Positions 15,979 to 24,603 of a DNA stretch of 64,000 bases are shown here, in pieces. The DNA is taken from NCBI RefSeq assembly GCF_000220175.1, contig NZ_AFPU01000001.1:1399512-1463511 (forward strand), given 5' to 3'. The DNA comes from Nitrosarchaeum koreense MY1. Lineage in GTDB: Archaea; Thermoproteota; Nitrososphaeria; Nitrososphaerales; Nitrosopumilaceae. Position 1 is the first letter of the stretch. Each line of letters begins with the position of its first letter. The position numbers were made by a program, and so were the translations under genes. Under the pieces are notes generated by a model, which did no database searches, was not told where the DNA came from, and was given only the letters and a program-made list of their open reading frames with translations.

Positions 15979-16768
15979 GATAGATATCAGTACGTCTGTT
16001 TTTTAGTAATGGAAGAATCTTTCTGATTTGTGTTACATTTTTTAATTCAATGTCGACATATCCAATTCCTTGTTTCTTTTTCATGTCTAGTAAAATTTTT
16101 CCATATGGATCAATTACAAGACTTCGTCCACAGTAAATATTTCCAACTTGATCAGGGGCAATGACATAACAACCATTTTCAATTCCACGTGTCTTGTTAA
16201 TTGTAATCCAATGTTCTTCTTTCATGTTACCTTTCACCCAAGCTGATGGTGCAACTAGAATTTCAGAGCCTGCAACAGCAAGTAATCTTGACATCTCTGG
16301 AAATCTTAAATCATAACAAATCATCATTCCTATTTTCCCAATAGTAGTTGATACAGGTTTTGCAATCTTTGAACCTTTAACCATTTTATCAGACTCTCTA
16401 AATCCTAGAGCATCATATAGATGAATTTTTCTGTATCTTGATATTACTTTACCATTTTTATCAATAATAAATGAAGTGTCATATACGCGATCTTTTTTTG
16501 TACTTTTTTCATAAAATGATCCTACAACATCTATGTGATTTTCTTTGGCACACTTTGCAATACTAGTTACAAAATTTCCAGTGATAGTTTCAGCTAAAGT
16601 TGCTAGCTGTTTTGATGATTGTGATGAATTTGTATAAAACATCATAAATTCTGGAAATGCAACAAGTGTAGCTTTTTTTTCTGCTGCTTTTGTAATATAA
16701 TCAATAATTTTTTTTAGATTAGTTTCTTTTTTAGTAGATGCCTTAAACTGTACAATCGCAACTTTCAT
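15962..16768 (-). CDS. Carbon-nitrogen hydrolase, nitrilase superfamily
   Basis: About 268 residues from ATG 16768 (MKVAIVQFKAST); an upstream ATG in the same frame adds a non-conserved hydrophobic leader and is rejected. The Glu-Lys-Cys triad is visible: AFPEFMMF, RKIHLYD and MICYDLRFPE. The GRSLVIDPYG segment is typical of omega-amidase and Nit2-like branches. It hydrolyses an amide or nitrile; the substrate is unknown. The 3' end overlaps the convergent zinc-finger gene. An inverted repeat sits just upstream of its TATA candidate. Confidence 0.88.
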   Translation of the reverse strand: MKVAIVQFKASTKKETNLKKIIDYITKAAEKKATLVAFPEFMMFYTNSSQSSKQLATLAETITGNFVTSIAKCAKENHIDVVGSFYEKSTKKDRVYDTSFIIDKNGKVISRYRKIHLYDALGFRESDKMVKGSKIAKPVSTTIGKIGMMICYDLRFPEMSRLLAVAGSEILVAPSAWVKGNMKEEHWITINKTRGIENGCYVIAPDQVGNIYCGRSLVIDPYGKILLDMKKKQGIGYVDIELKNVTQIRKILPLLKNRRTDIYPTLKI

Positions 16769-16804
16769 GAAATTTGTATTATTAAAGAGGATAAAAAGAT
16801 AAAG

Positions 16805-16827
16805 TGGTACAAACATGAAATGTACCA
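16805..16827. promoter_or_regulatory. Inverted repeat upstream of nitrilase gene
   Basis: TGGTACA (16805-16811), a 9-base spacer and TGTACCA (16821-16827) form a perfect 7-bp dyad. On the minus strand the TATA-like CTTTTTATCC (16789-16798) lies just downstream, so the dyad covers the factor-binding edge of the nitrilase promoter. An operator is likely; the regulator is unknown. Confidence 0.4.
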
Positions 16828-16896
16828 TTTTGTTATTATGTAAATTAGGGATAAAGAAATTAACCGACCATAATGCGTGTATGTGTAACCCTCTAA

Positions 16897-16925
16897 CTGG
16901 AAGGGAATTATTCCAGTGTTTTTTT
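16897..16925 (+). terminator. Hairpin followed by T7
   Basis: CTGGAA (16897-16902) and TTCCAG (16911-16916) form a stem with an 8-base loop, followed by TG and seven T on the plus strand. No plus-strand coding frame leads into it, so it either ends a short untranslated RNA or is incidental. Confidence 0.3.
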
Positions 16926-16933
16926 AAAAATAA

Positions 16934-17110
16934 TTAAAGTTGGTTTCCTGCTAGAAACCAGTTTTCTTTTGGATTATCCTCAAAAACTACAATGACATGA
17001 GATTCTTTTGTTTTTAGAATTTCTACTGCAGATTTTGTGATTGCTTTTGCATATTCATCTTTTTGTTGTTGAGTTCTTCCTGGATACATTGAGACTGTAA
17101 TCAACGGCAT
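16934..17110 (-). CDS. 4-oxalocrotonate tautomerase-like protein, 58 residues
   Basis: The open frame encodes MPLITVSMYPGRTQQQK and ends ENWFLAGNQL. After removal of Met, Pro1 is the expected catalytic base of the tautomerase superfamily. The first strand (LITVSMYPG), the following QQQKDEYAKAITKSAVEIL helix and the VIVVFEDNPKENW strand match the family's single beta-alpha-beta unit of about 60 residues. It probably forms a hexamer and acts on a small keto-enol substrate. It lies 39 bp downstream of the rhomboid gene on the same strand. Confidence 0.85.
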   Translation of the reverse strand: MPLITVSMYPGRTQQQKDEYAKAITKSAVEILKTKESHVIVVFEDNPKENWFLAGNQL

Positions 17111-17149
17111 GATTAGTTTGAAAAAGTTACAATGATTTATTCTTTAGAC

Positions 17150-17920
17150 TTAGCCCTTGTATCCATATCTTGTTCCATATGTGTACTCAGAACCATGTGT
17201 TTTCTTGTATAGATAACCCGTAGCAAGTCCTACTACAAATCCACCGATATGAGCAAGATATGCAACACCACCGCCTGCAACACCAAATCCACCAATAAAA
17301 AATGGAAGTAAGTTTTGGAAAACAAGCCAAAATGGCAAGAACCATCTAGCTTGAATATGCAACATTCTGATAAAGAATCCCATTATCATAACAGTCTGAA
17401 TCTTTGCTCTTGGAAACATTACAAGATATGCACCAAGTATTCCAGATATTGCACCAGATGCACCTACTGCAGGAATTACACTTGTAGGATCACCAAGTAT
17501 GTGAATTAATCCTGCACTTATTCCCCACATCAGATAAATTCCCAGATACTTTAATCGGCCAAACTTTAGTTCAATGTTATCGCCAAATATCCACAAAAAC
17601 AACATGTTGCCTCCAAGATGCATTGCACCACCATGTAAGAAAGTAGAACTAAGAAGAGAGATGTATGGTTCAGTAGGACATTTAATTTGTGTTGATCCTT
17701 GTCCAAAATCTATGTTAGAAACAGTTGCGCCTGTAACACAATTTGGTACTGCTCCCCAATTATAAAATAATGAAAATGCATTTTGATTCGTAAACTCAAT
17801 AAATTGTCCAGTATATGCGATTTCTATAAGAAATACAATGACATTAGCTGCAATTAATGCATAAGTTACTTTTGGTTTGAATCCTGGAGGATGGGGATTT
17901 TCATCGCGTAATGGAAACAT
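17150..17920 (-). CDS. Rhomboid-family intramembrane serine protease
   Basis: A 256-residue protein with six or seven membrane segments. The catalytic serine is in VGASGAISGILGAYL (near residue 155) and the histidine is in YLAHIGGFVVGLATG (near 230). The HGGAMHLGGNMLFLWIFGDNIE segment is the conserved second-helix motif of rhomboids. It cleaves substrate helices within the membrane. The N-terminal DENPHPPGFKPKVTYALI resembles bacterial and archaeal family members. No partner substrate is identifiable nearby. Confidence 0.93.
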   Translation of the reverse strand: MFPLRDENPHPPGFKPKVTYALIAANVIVFLIEIAYTGQFIEFTNQNAFSLFYNWGAVPNCVTGATVSNIDFGQGSTQIKCPTEPYISLLSSTFLHGGAMHLGGNMLFLWIFGDNIELKFGRLKYLGIYLMWGISAGLIHILGDPTSVIPAVGASGAISGILGAYLVMFPRAKIQTVMIMGFFIRMLHIQARWFLPFWLVFQNLLPFFIGGFGVAGGGVAYLAHIGGFVVGLATGYLYKKTHGSEYTYGTRYGYKG

Positions 17921-17984
17921 TAGATATTAAGATTGAATAAAAATTGTATAATAAGATTATTCAAGACTTGCTATAAAGGAAAAA

Positions 17985-19280
17985 TCACACAAGAATGATT
18001 TTTCGTTTGACAAGATTTTCAATGATGTTTAGATAATCATCATCAGAGATCTTGTCTTCTGACCACCATAATGATGCAGTTTTAACCCATGAAGGTATTT
18101 TCCAATTTGATTGAACTGTTATTTCTTTTGAGGGTACAGAGATAATTCCTTTTTCAAACAAAAATGCTATCCCCTCAAGAAATTCTAAATCAGAAATTTG
18201 ATCAGTTGACCACCAATTTGCATTTGTTTTTATCCACTGTGGAATTTTAGAAGTTATAGGTGGCAGTCCCTTTTCAAAACCAGTAATTTTGAGAATGTCT
18301 TGTGATGTAGGACCTACAGTAAATGCAACATGCCAAAATCCCATATCATCTATACTTTGGATAAAGTGAACAGGTTTATCATTTAATGTGACATTGAATT
18401 TCTCTTTTCCAGAAATCTGTGGAAATTCAAAATTTGCATATGTCTCAAGTGGATAGCTGTTATATCCACGCATAGTAAGAGTGGTTCCTTCTTCGTTAAA
18501 TTTAGCTGCAGAATACCATGCACCAGAATCATATCTAAAATCAAAGTCGCCTCCATTTTTCTTAGTAGAAATAGGAATTACAGTGCTATCTACAGGAGCA
18601 AAACAGCTGTAATAAAAAATATCTTCAGTAATTGAAGGATCTGGATACATCGAAAATTCTTTAATTTCGCCTGGTTCTATTTTTTCAATATATTCAATAT
18701 TAGAAACAACATCTAACATTTTTTCATGGCCATTAGCTATTGCAAGAACTTTTGGGTTGAATATCGTTTGATTTCCATTATTAATAATTCTCCCAGTAAC
18801 ATGACCATCGTCATGTTTGATTAAGGTTTTATCATAAAGAATCATAATTGATAGTGGATCTTTTTCTGTTTTTGCAAATTTTAGTTTAGGTTCAAGTAAG
18901 ATAGGAGAGTCGCCTGTTATCTCAGGTAATTTTATTTTAAATGGAATATCAGTTCTTGGTGGTATCGTAACATGAGTTATTGTCGTTGTAAGTGTATTTT
19001 TTCCATCAATCACAGTAATAGAAATCGTTGGAATTAGTGCAAAATCATTTTGGTTTTTTACGTTACCTCCAACGGTATAGACACCTTCATGATCATAATA
19101 TCCAACATACTCTTGTGAAGGGATAAAAACTTCGGCAAAAACTGATTGCGAGAACAATAAAACAAATAAAAACCCAGTGGAAAGAAATAATATTTTTAAT
19201 TTAGACAGGTTAGAAAGAGTTGAAAATATCTTCGAATCCAGATGTTGGTTTTTCAAGTAGTCTTGGTCTATAGTCTTCAA
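17985..19280 (-). CDS. Exported protein with two C-terminal WW-type repeats
   Basis: 431 residues. A hydrophobic segment around residues 28-48, ending SQSVFA, is the probable signal peptide. The middle is predicted beta-rich (VYTVGGNVKNQNDF, ITGDSPILLEP). The C-terminus carries two copies of a repeat of about 45 residues (IPQWIKTNANWWSTDQISDLEFLEGIAFL; IPSWVKTASLWWSEDKISDDDYLNII) also found in two exported proteins at 20-24 kb. The ATG at 19280 overlaps the upstream regulator by 71 bp; an in-frame TTG eight codons later is an alternative start. Function unknown; probably surface-located. Confidence 0.75.
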   Translation of the reverse strand: MKTIDQDYLKNQHLDSKIFSTLSNLSKLKILFLSTGFLFVLLFSQSVFAEVFIPSQEYVGYYDHEGVYTVGGNVKNQNDFALIPTISITVIDGKNTLTTTITHVTIPPRTDIPFKIKLPEITGDSPILLEPKLKFAKTEKDPLSIMILYDKTLIKHDDGHVTGRIINNGNQTIFNPKVLAIANGHEKMLDVVSNIEYIEKIEPGEIKEFSMYPDPSITEDIFYYSCFAPVDSTVIPISTKKNGGDFDFRYDSGAWYSAAKFNEEGTTLTMRGYNSYPLETYANFEFPQISGKEKFNVTLNDKPVHFIQSIDDMGFWHVAFTVGPTSQDILKITGFEKGLPPITSKIPQWIKTNANWWSTDQISDLEFLEGIAFLFEKGIISVPSKEITVQSNWKIPSWVKTASLWWSEDKISDDDYLNIIENLVKRKIILV

Positions 19281-19710
19281 TTAATTGATCTATTATCATT
19301 CTAGATTTAATATAATATCTCTTTCTTGTATTTTCAAGTTTAATTTCAACTAGTGCATCTTGTACTAATTGTGATAAATATAAAGACACAGTTGATGGTG
19401 ATTTTCCTACTTCAGTTACTAATTCATTAAACTCGAGACCATCTTGTTTTATTAGAGCTAATAATAGATCTCTTGGAGTTTGTTTACGTAATGCTTTGAT
19501 TGTTTTAGATTGTTCATCAGTAATTTGTGGAGGGTAAAAGCGAGCTTGTCTTGGACCTCTTATTACTTTAATCACTCCCAGTTTTTCTAATTTACCAAGG
19601 TAATGACTAAGAACACCATTTTTTAATCCAGAAAATCGCATAATTTCTCTGAATTGGATCCCTGGATTTTGATCTATGATTTGTTGTAATTGTATAGTTC
19701 TATCAGTCAT
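19210..19710 (-). CDS. Two-domain winged-helix transcriptional regulator
   Basis: 166 residues from the chosen ATG (MTDRTIQLQQ), with two winged helices in tandem: residues about 5-60 (GIQFREIMRFSGLKNGVLSHYL) and 85-140 (GLEFNELVTEVGKSPSTVSLYL), both MarR/ArsR-like. The gene overlaps the 3' end of the four-helix membrane protein upstream by 8 bp and the 5' end of the exported protein downstream by up to 71 bp. The three are therefore probably one transcript, and the pair may sense a surface or membrane signal. Confidence 0.85.
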   Translation of the reverse strand: MTDRTIQLQQIIDQNPGIQFREIMRFSGLKNGVLSHYLGKLEKLGVIKVIRGPRQARFYPPQITDEQSKTIKALRKQTPRDLLLALIKQDGLEFNELVTEVGKSPSTVSLYLSQLVQDALVEIKLENTRKRYYIKSRMIIDQLIEDYRPRLLEKPTSGFEDIFNSF

Positions 19711-20095
19711 TTCTAAACACACCCAAAGCCAATAATCCTAATGTAGTAAATGTCAATATATGTCCTATCTCTAATAACGAAAGAACATCCATATCATAAA
19801 GTGTAGGCCATGTAGCATCAACTACCAAAACCACTTCAGCTGCAATAAAAGTTGCAAAAGCAAACATACTAAGCAATAATCTTTTAGTTTTTAATTTTGA
19901 ATATGCCATAATTGCTAATACTGTGATAAACACAGCAAGTGTGATTCCAGATATATGCAAAAATATGTGAGCTAGATGAAAACCATGTAATAGATGAGGC
20001 ATGATTACTGGAATTGCCAGTATTGCAACAACACCGATTACAACGAGAGAAAATATAGTTGATTTTCGTTCAAGTAAACTTTGAGGTCTAAACAA
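19703..20095 (-). CDS. Four-helix membrane protein
   Basis: 130 residues with four predicted membrane helices (about 15-33, 42-65, 72-92 and 105-127). Several histidines lie near the membrane surface between helices 1 and 2 (HLLHGFHLAHIFLHISG), which could bind metal or heme, but no known motif is matched. It overlaps the following winged-helix gene by 8 bp. A membrane protein translationally coupled to a regulator is a recurring archaeal arrangement and suggests signal sensing; this is inference. Confidence 0.7.
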   Translation of the reverse strand: MFRPQSLLERKSTIFSLVVIGVVAILAIPVIMPHLLHGFHLAHIFLHISGITLAVFITVLAIMAYSKLKTKRLLLSMFAFATFIAAEVVLVVDATWPTLYDMDVLSLLEIGHILTFTTLGLLALGVFRND

Positions 20096-20158
20096 ATCAT
20101 AATAAATTTGATTTTTATGAATTTAAACAGACTGGTTCATATTTCGAAGTAGATGCGA

Positions 20159-21751
20159 TCATACACGAAGTATGTTATTTTTTATCAAAAATTGTAATCC
20201 CTGAACAAAAGTGTCATCATCAATTTGTCCATCTGCCCACCATCCTGCATTGTTTTTAATCCATGATGGAATTTGATTTGATCCTGGACCTGTACCTTGA
20301 GTGGTTGATGGAATTTTCATTATACCTTCTTTGATCAGATATTGTATGCCTTGAACAAAAGCATTATCGTCAATTTGTTCTTCTGACCACCATTTTGCAT
20401 TATTTCGTATCCACTCGGGAATTGAGATGTAATTTTTTTCATTAAGTGGGTTATTAATTACAATTGGAATTGATGTATTTGCAAGATTGTTATCTCCAAG
20501 ATTTTTAAAATTAAGTTGAACTATTCCAGAAATATCTCTCGGGATTGTAAATTCTGCTATGTTATGTTTATCCTTAGAATCACTACTAATTCCACTTTGT
20601 TCAAAAATTATTTTTTCATTTTGAGTTATTGAAAAATCATAATTAACTGCTATAGGTCTATTTTTTAGAAAAACATCAATTACATCAAAATAAATTGTAG
20701 TTTTAGAATTTGACTGTAAGTTTTTGGGTTCCCATGATACAAAAATTCTAAATTGTCCATTTGAGGTAACTGAACTTAATTGAATATCATCTGAATTTGG
20801 TTTTATAAGAAAATTCATTCCATTTTGGATTGTATGATTATTGTAAATATTTTGTAATTCTTTTTGACTAATAATAAAATGAACTACTCGTTCTTCAGAA
20901 AAAAAATCATCAATTGTTACAATCTCATCAGATAGTTTAATGTCATTTACATACATAGAAAAGCCAGATACCAACAAATCACCAAATGTTTTTGGGATTA
21001 CTAATTCCTCATGTACAACTGATGTCTGATTAATATTTTCTAGACTCCATTCAAATGGCATTGAAAAAGATATTTCTTTTGATTTTATATCATATTGAAA
21101 ATTCTTAATCTCATCATAATATGTAACAACATTGATTTCTTGAGGACCAAAAATAGGATGATTAATCTCGTGTTTTGATACCTGGGCAACTGAAATTCCT
21201 GCTTTGAAAGTAAGTGGAACATCTAATTTTTTTGAATAGCCATCAGCTGTAAGGATTGTAATATCAAATTTGTAAAGTCCACCATCGCTAAGTTTTGGAC
21301 CTTTAATGTTGATAAGCCTACTATCGAATCCAAGTAAGGACGCAAAAAAATTCCCTTCTTTTTGTTCTTGAATTTGAATTGATTCAGTATTTTCAGATAT
21401 AAAATTGAAAACTAGAAATCCATTATCGCTTTGAAATTCTTTTTCAAATAGAAATTTTTCACCATGGCTAGATTTTATCAAAAATGTAACATCTCTTAGA
21501 GTAATTTTTGATTTAAAATCAATTAATGAAATCGATATTTGTTGATCATCATTTTTATCAGGATTATTTACAGATGATGATACTTCAAGACTAACTTGTT
21601 TTCCATTTAGATCAACTGGTGGAAATATTTCACTTCCTACACCATGACCATAAACAGTTATAGTTGATGATGAAATTAGCATAGAAATTGACAATAAAAT
21701 TACAATATGAAAAAATTTTTGTTCGGATACATTTTTTATTTTTTGAAACAT
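20159..21751 (-). CDS. Exported paralogue with WW-type C-terminal repeats
   Basis: About 530 residues from the ATG chosen at 21751, which directly precedes a signal peptide (FFHIVILLSISMLISSSTITVYG); earlier in-frame Met codons would overlap the small gene upstream. The mature start GHGVGSEIFPPVDLNGKQ is shared with the proteins at 22 and 33 kb. The body is predicted beta-rich, and two C-terminal repeats contain IPEWIRNNAKWWSEEQIDD and IPSWIKNNAGWWADGQIDD. A 119-bp stretch is almost identical to the next paralogue. Probably a cell-surface protein of unknown role. Confidence 0.8.
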   Translation of the reverse strand: MFQKIKNVSEQKFFHIVILLSISMLISSSTITVYGHGVGSEIFPPVDLNGKQVSLEVSSSVNNPDKNDDQQISISLIDFKSKITLRDVTFLIKSSHGEKFLFEKEFQSDNGFLVFNFISENTESIQIQEQKEGNFFASLLGFDSRLINIKGPKLSDGGLYKFDITILTADGYSKKLDVPLTFKAGISVAQVSKHEINHPIFGPQEINVVTYYDEIKNFQYDIKSKEISFSMPFEWSLENINQTSVVHEELVIPKTFGDLLVSGFSMYVNDIKLSDEIVTIDDFFSEERVVHFIISQKELQNIYNNHTIQNGMNFLIKPNSDDIQLSSVTSNGQFRIFVSWEPKNLQSNSKTTIYFDVIDVFLKNRPIAVNYDFSITQNEKIIFEQSGISSDSKDKHNIAEFTIPRDISGIVQLNFKNLGDNNLANTSIPIVINNPLNEKNYISIPEWIRNNAKWWSEEQIDDNAFVQGIQYLIKEGIMKIPSTTQGTGPGSNQIPSWIKNNAGWWADGQIDDDTFVQGLQFLIKNNILRV

Positions 21752-21794
21752 AATTTGATCGTGATACTTGTATCTTAATATTAAGAGGTAATTA

Positions 21795-22001
21795 TCATGT
21801 CCATTTTTTTGGATCTTTTTTCCAGATTTGTTTACCATCAATAGTTACTTGATCTTTTTCCTCAAAGACAGTATGCCATTTTCCATTATGAGGAAAAATT
21901 TTATTCATTTCTCTTACTTTATCATTAGTTGGTGCCTTATTCATCAAAGCTCCCCATCTCATGTTAGGTATTTTTGGAAGAATATCGTTAATGTCTTTCA
22001 T
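21795..22001 (-). CDS. Small conserved-looking hypothetical protein, 68 residues
   Basis: A compact hydrophilic protein starting MKDINDILPKIPNMRWGALM and ending with QIWKKDPKKWT. Trp residues at both ends and a basic C-terminus suggest a folded nucleic-acid- or protein-binding unit, but no family is recognised. It lies between two exported paralogues on the same strand, 43 bp before the start chosen for the downstream one. Codon use matches its neighbours. Confidence 0.6.
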   Translation of the reverse strand: MKDINDILPKIPNMRWGALMNKAPTNDKVREMNKIFPHNGKWHTVFEEKDQVTIDGKQIWKKDPKKWT

Positions 22002-22015
22002 ATATTATCAATTGA

Positions 22016-23620
22016 TTATTTCTGAATTTTCATTATACCTTCTTTGATCAGATATTGTATACCTTGAACAAAGGAATTATCGTCAATTGAACCATCTGCC
22101 CACCATCCTGCATTGTTTTTAATCCATGATGGAATTTGATTTGATCCTGTACCTGTACCTTGAGTGGTTGATGGAATTTTCATTATACCTTCTTTGATCA
22201 GATATTGTATACCTTGAACAAAGGAATTATCGTCAATTGAACCATCTGCCCACCATCCTGCATTGTTTTTAATCCATGATGGGATTTTGCTAGTTCCTGT
22301 TCCTATATCAAAAGATGCATTTCCTATTCCAGATAATGTTTGTAAATTATCTATTCCATGACTAAAAAGTGCCAATGTTATCTTGTATTTACCGGCAGAT
22401 TTGAAATCAAACGTGTGTTTGTCAATACCTTCTGTCAGAACGATACCAGGTGAATTTGGATTAGTGTTTTGTGATTCATAGACTACATTAGATGAAGAGT
22501 CTTCTATTCTGTAACCATAAGTAACCCATTTTAGTAATTTATTGTTTTTATCAAAAAAAGTTATTTCAAATGGAATTTTTTCACCTGAACCTAATTTAGA
22601 ATCATGTTGCACTCTAGCATATGCACCACTAGAAAATTTAACATCAAATGAATTTTTTTCTGATGCTAATCCTGTGTCTGGAGATAAATTAAAGTCCATT
22701 GTTTTTACTCCAGGTTTAACAGTTTTTGCAATATCCAAAATATTTTCTTTGCTTAACAAATAATGAAGAATTAATGTATCATCTAATGAATATGGATCAG
22801 CAATTATCATTCTTCCAGTAACTGGAAATCCGTTTACAGTTGCTTTGTATGTTCCACTTTGGGAAAATTCTTTAAAGGAATTTGGAAAATGAATTTCTTC
22901 GTGAACAAAAATATTTTGTTGTTCTAATCTTGATATATCCCAGTTAAATGGCATTGAAAAGGAAACCAATTTTTTAGTTTCATCATAATTGAAACTGCTT
23001 ATTTCATCATAATAAGATGTGATTGATAGATCATATGATTTACCTCCTGATGAAATTGTTTTGTTAGAAATATCTCCAACACTAAGCCATGAATCAAATT
23101 TTGGAGCATCGTCTACTGTGAAAATATTTTTGTCAAAATCAATTCCAAAAATTTCTATTTCAAAGTGATACAAGCCTGCATCCAGTAAAATAGGAGCCTT
23201 AACAGTAATCTTATCATTTATAGAAGTCCAGGCATCTAGGTATGGTTCATGATCACCATACACAACAACATTATTTGCTTCAATATCCTCAGAATGAATT
23301 GTAAGAATTAAATTTCCAGAATGTGTATGAAATAAATTTCTCATCAAAAGTTTGCCTTCTTTATCAACTGTTACAAAAAATGATGTATGTTGAATTGCCT
23401 TTCCTGTTTTAGCATCAAAAAGAGTTAATTCTAAATATTTATCGCCTGTTGTGTCTTTAGTGAGAATTGGTGGACTAATTTTTATGAAAAGACTAGCTTC
23501 CCTATCACCAACACTTGCAGGAGGAAGATTCTCTTGTGTTAATCCATCACCATAAACATACGAAGTCTGCAAAATAATTAGAGCAAATATGGACAAGATT
23601 AGAAGTTTAGAATAATCCAT
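22016..23620 (-). CDS. Exported paralogue with two identical-DNA WW-type repeats
   Basis: About 534 residues from ATG 23620, chosen because the signal peptide (YSKLLILSIFALIILQTSYVYG) follows it directly; longer in-frame starts exist. The mature N-terminus DGLTQENLPPASVGDRE parallels the paralogues. Residues from about 440 to the end carry two repeats with IPSWIKNNAGWWADGSIDD and FVQGIQYLIKEGIMKI; the coding DNA of the two repeats is identical over 109 bp. Extracellular, beta-rich, function unknown. It is followed by the small 68-residue gene. Confidence 0.8.
   Translation of the reverse strand: MDYSKLLILSIFALIILQTSYVYGDGLTQENLPPASVGDREASLFIKISPPILTKDTTGDKYLELTLFDAKTGKAIQHTSFFVTVDKEGKLLMRNLFHTHSGNLILTIHSEDIEANNVVVYGDHEPYLDAWTSINDKITVKAPILLDAGLYHFEIEIFGIDFDKNIFTVDDAPKFDSWLSVGDISNKTISSGGKSYDLSITSYYDEISSFNYDETKKLVSFSMPFNWDISRLEQQNIFVHEEIHFPNSFKEFSQSGTYKATVNGFPVTGRMIIADPYSLDDTLILHYLLSKENILDIAKTVKPGVKTMDFNLSPDTGLASEKNSFDVKFSSGAYARVQHDSKLGSGEKIPFEITFFDKNNKLLKWVTYGYRIEDSSSNVVYESQNTNPNSPGIVLTEGIDKHTFDFKSAGKYKITLALFSHGIDNLQTLSGIGNASFDIGTGTSKIPSWIKNNAGWWADGSIDDNSFVQGIQYLIKEGIMKIPSTTQGTGTGSNQIPSWIKNNAGWWADGSIDDNSFVQGIQYLIKEGIMKIQK
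22024..22282. repeat. Tandem 109-bp identical repeat, period 150 bp
   Basis: The blocks 22024-22132 and 22174-22282 are identical in my base-by-base reading and encode the two C-terminal repeats of the exported protein. A 119-bp stretch at 22092-22210 also matches 20229-20347 in the neighbouring paralogue with one mismatch seen. This points to recent duplication plus gene conversion. Confidence 0.85.
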
Positions 23621-23672
23621 AATCATATTACCATTTTTGACATATATATCACTTAACAATTTAAGAATATTT

Positions 23673-24497
23673 TTACTCGGTATCCTGCAAGTATACTTGC
23701 GGTTTTACAATACTAAGAGAAATTGCATGATCATCAATCATAGAACCAACTCCTATTGAGACATTTTTTATTCTAATTTCTAAGTCATCAAACTCATCTT
23801 CAGAAATACCATATGTTAAAGAGAGAATTTCCTTAACTTTTCTTTCAGTGTCAGCTATTACATTTAATTTTGATTCCAATGTAACATCCAATGTTGTTTT
23901 TATCATTTGTTTTGGAATTTTACCAGTATAATCATGAAGAATATAAAATGATATTTTTTCAAGTGCTACTTCATGAGGTAGTGTATCCAAAGCATTAGCA
24001 GTAAAAAATACCTGCACATCTAACAAGTTAATACTTTCAGAAGAATGTTGTATTACTGCGTTTGGATTGGCAATATCATAGTTTTGAGGAATGGTAACAA
24101 ATACGAATCCTCCTAAATGAGAAGTGTTATTTTCTAAGCCTACTACTTTCTTAATATCTCTACAATCAAAACCAGTTGATTCTTGATGATCTAATGTTAT
24201 TAAAGTTGAATGCGAGATTATTCCATCATTTACAGATGCCGTCCAAAAAAATGAGACTGGAGATAGTTGTTTGTTAGTGATACTAATATCAGTATTATAA
24301 TGACCTGGTCGTAATGGCCCAGTGCCATCTACTATAGAACCACATACAAATTTTGCCACATATGTAATGTCACGTTCATTATGATCGGGAATTGTTTTGT
24401 CATCGGCAAAAATAGTGTCTAGATAAATTGGAGTTGATACAAGAAAACTAATCGTAAAAATCAAAATCGAATAATTGTAAATTGAGGAAGAGTTCAA
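23673..24497 (-). CDS. Exported hypothetical protein
   Basis: 274 residues with an N-terminal signal peptide (about 8-32, ending TIFADD) and no later membrane anchor. The body contains KFVCGSIVDGTGPLRPGHYNTDISITN, a motif that recalls adhesion-like beta-sandwiches in which a cysteine pair (C52 and C111 region) could be bridged. The C-terminal half (ERKVKEILSLTYGISEDEF) is helical and acidic. No family is recognised. It is divergent from the CFI-box protein, about 106 bp apart, within the cluster of exported proteins. Confidence 0.65.
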   Translation of the reverse strand: MNSSSIYNYSILIFTISFLVSTPIYLDTIFADDKTIPDHNERDITYVAKFVCGSIVDGTGPLRPGHYNTDISITNKQLSPVSFFWTASVNDGIISHSTLITLDHQESTGFDCRDIKKVVGLENNTSHLGGFVFVTIPQNYDIANPNAVIQHSSESINLLDVQVFFTANALDTLPHEVALEKISFYILHDYTGKIPKQMIKTTLDVTLESKLNVIADTERKVKEILSLTYGISEDEFDDLEIRIKNVSIGVGSMIDDHAISLSIVKPQVYLQDTE

Positions 24498-24603
24498 ACT
24501 ACAATACTAATATGCTATTAGGTATTAATTTCTGTTACTATTATCAAAATCTAAATTGTAAATAAGCGACTAATTTTTATTCATGATATAACTAAGTAGT
24601 TTT

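Noticed and set aside
22024..22282. Tandem 109-bp blocks as a CRISPR or insertion-sequence remnant
   Set aside because: They lie in frame inside a coding sequence, encode protein repeats, and lack spacers or terminal inverted repeats.
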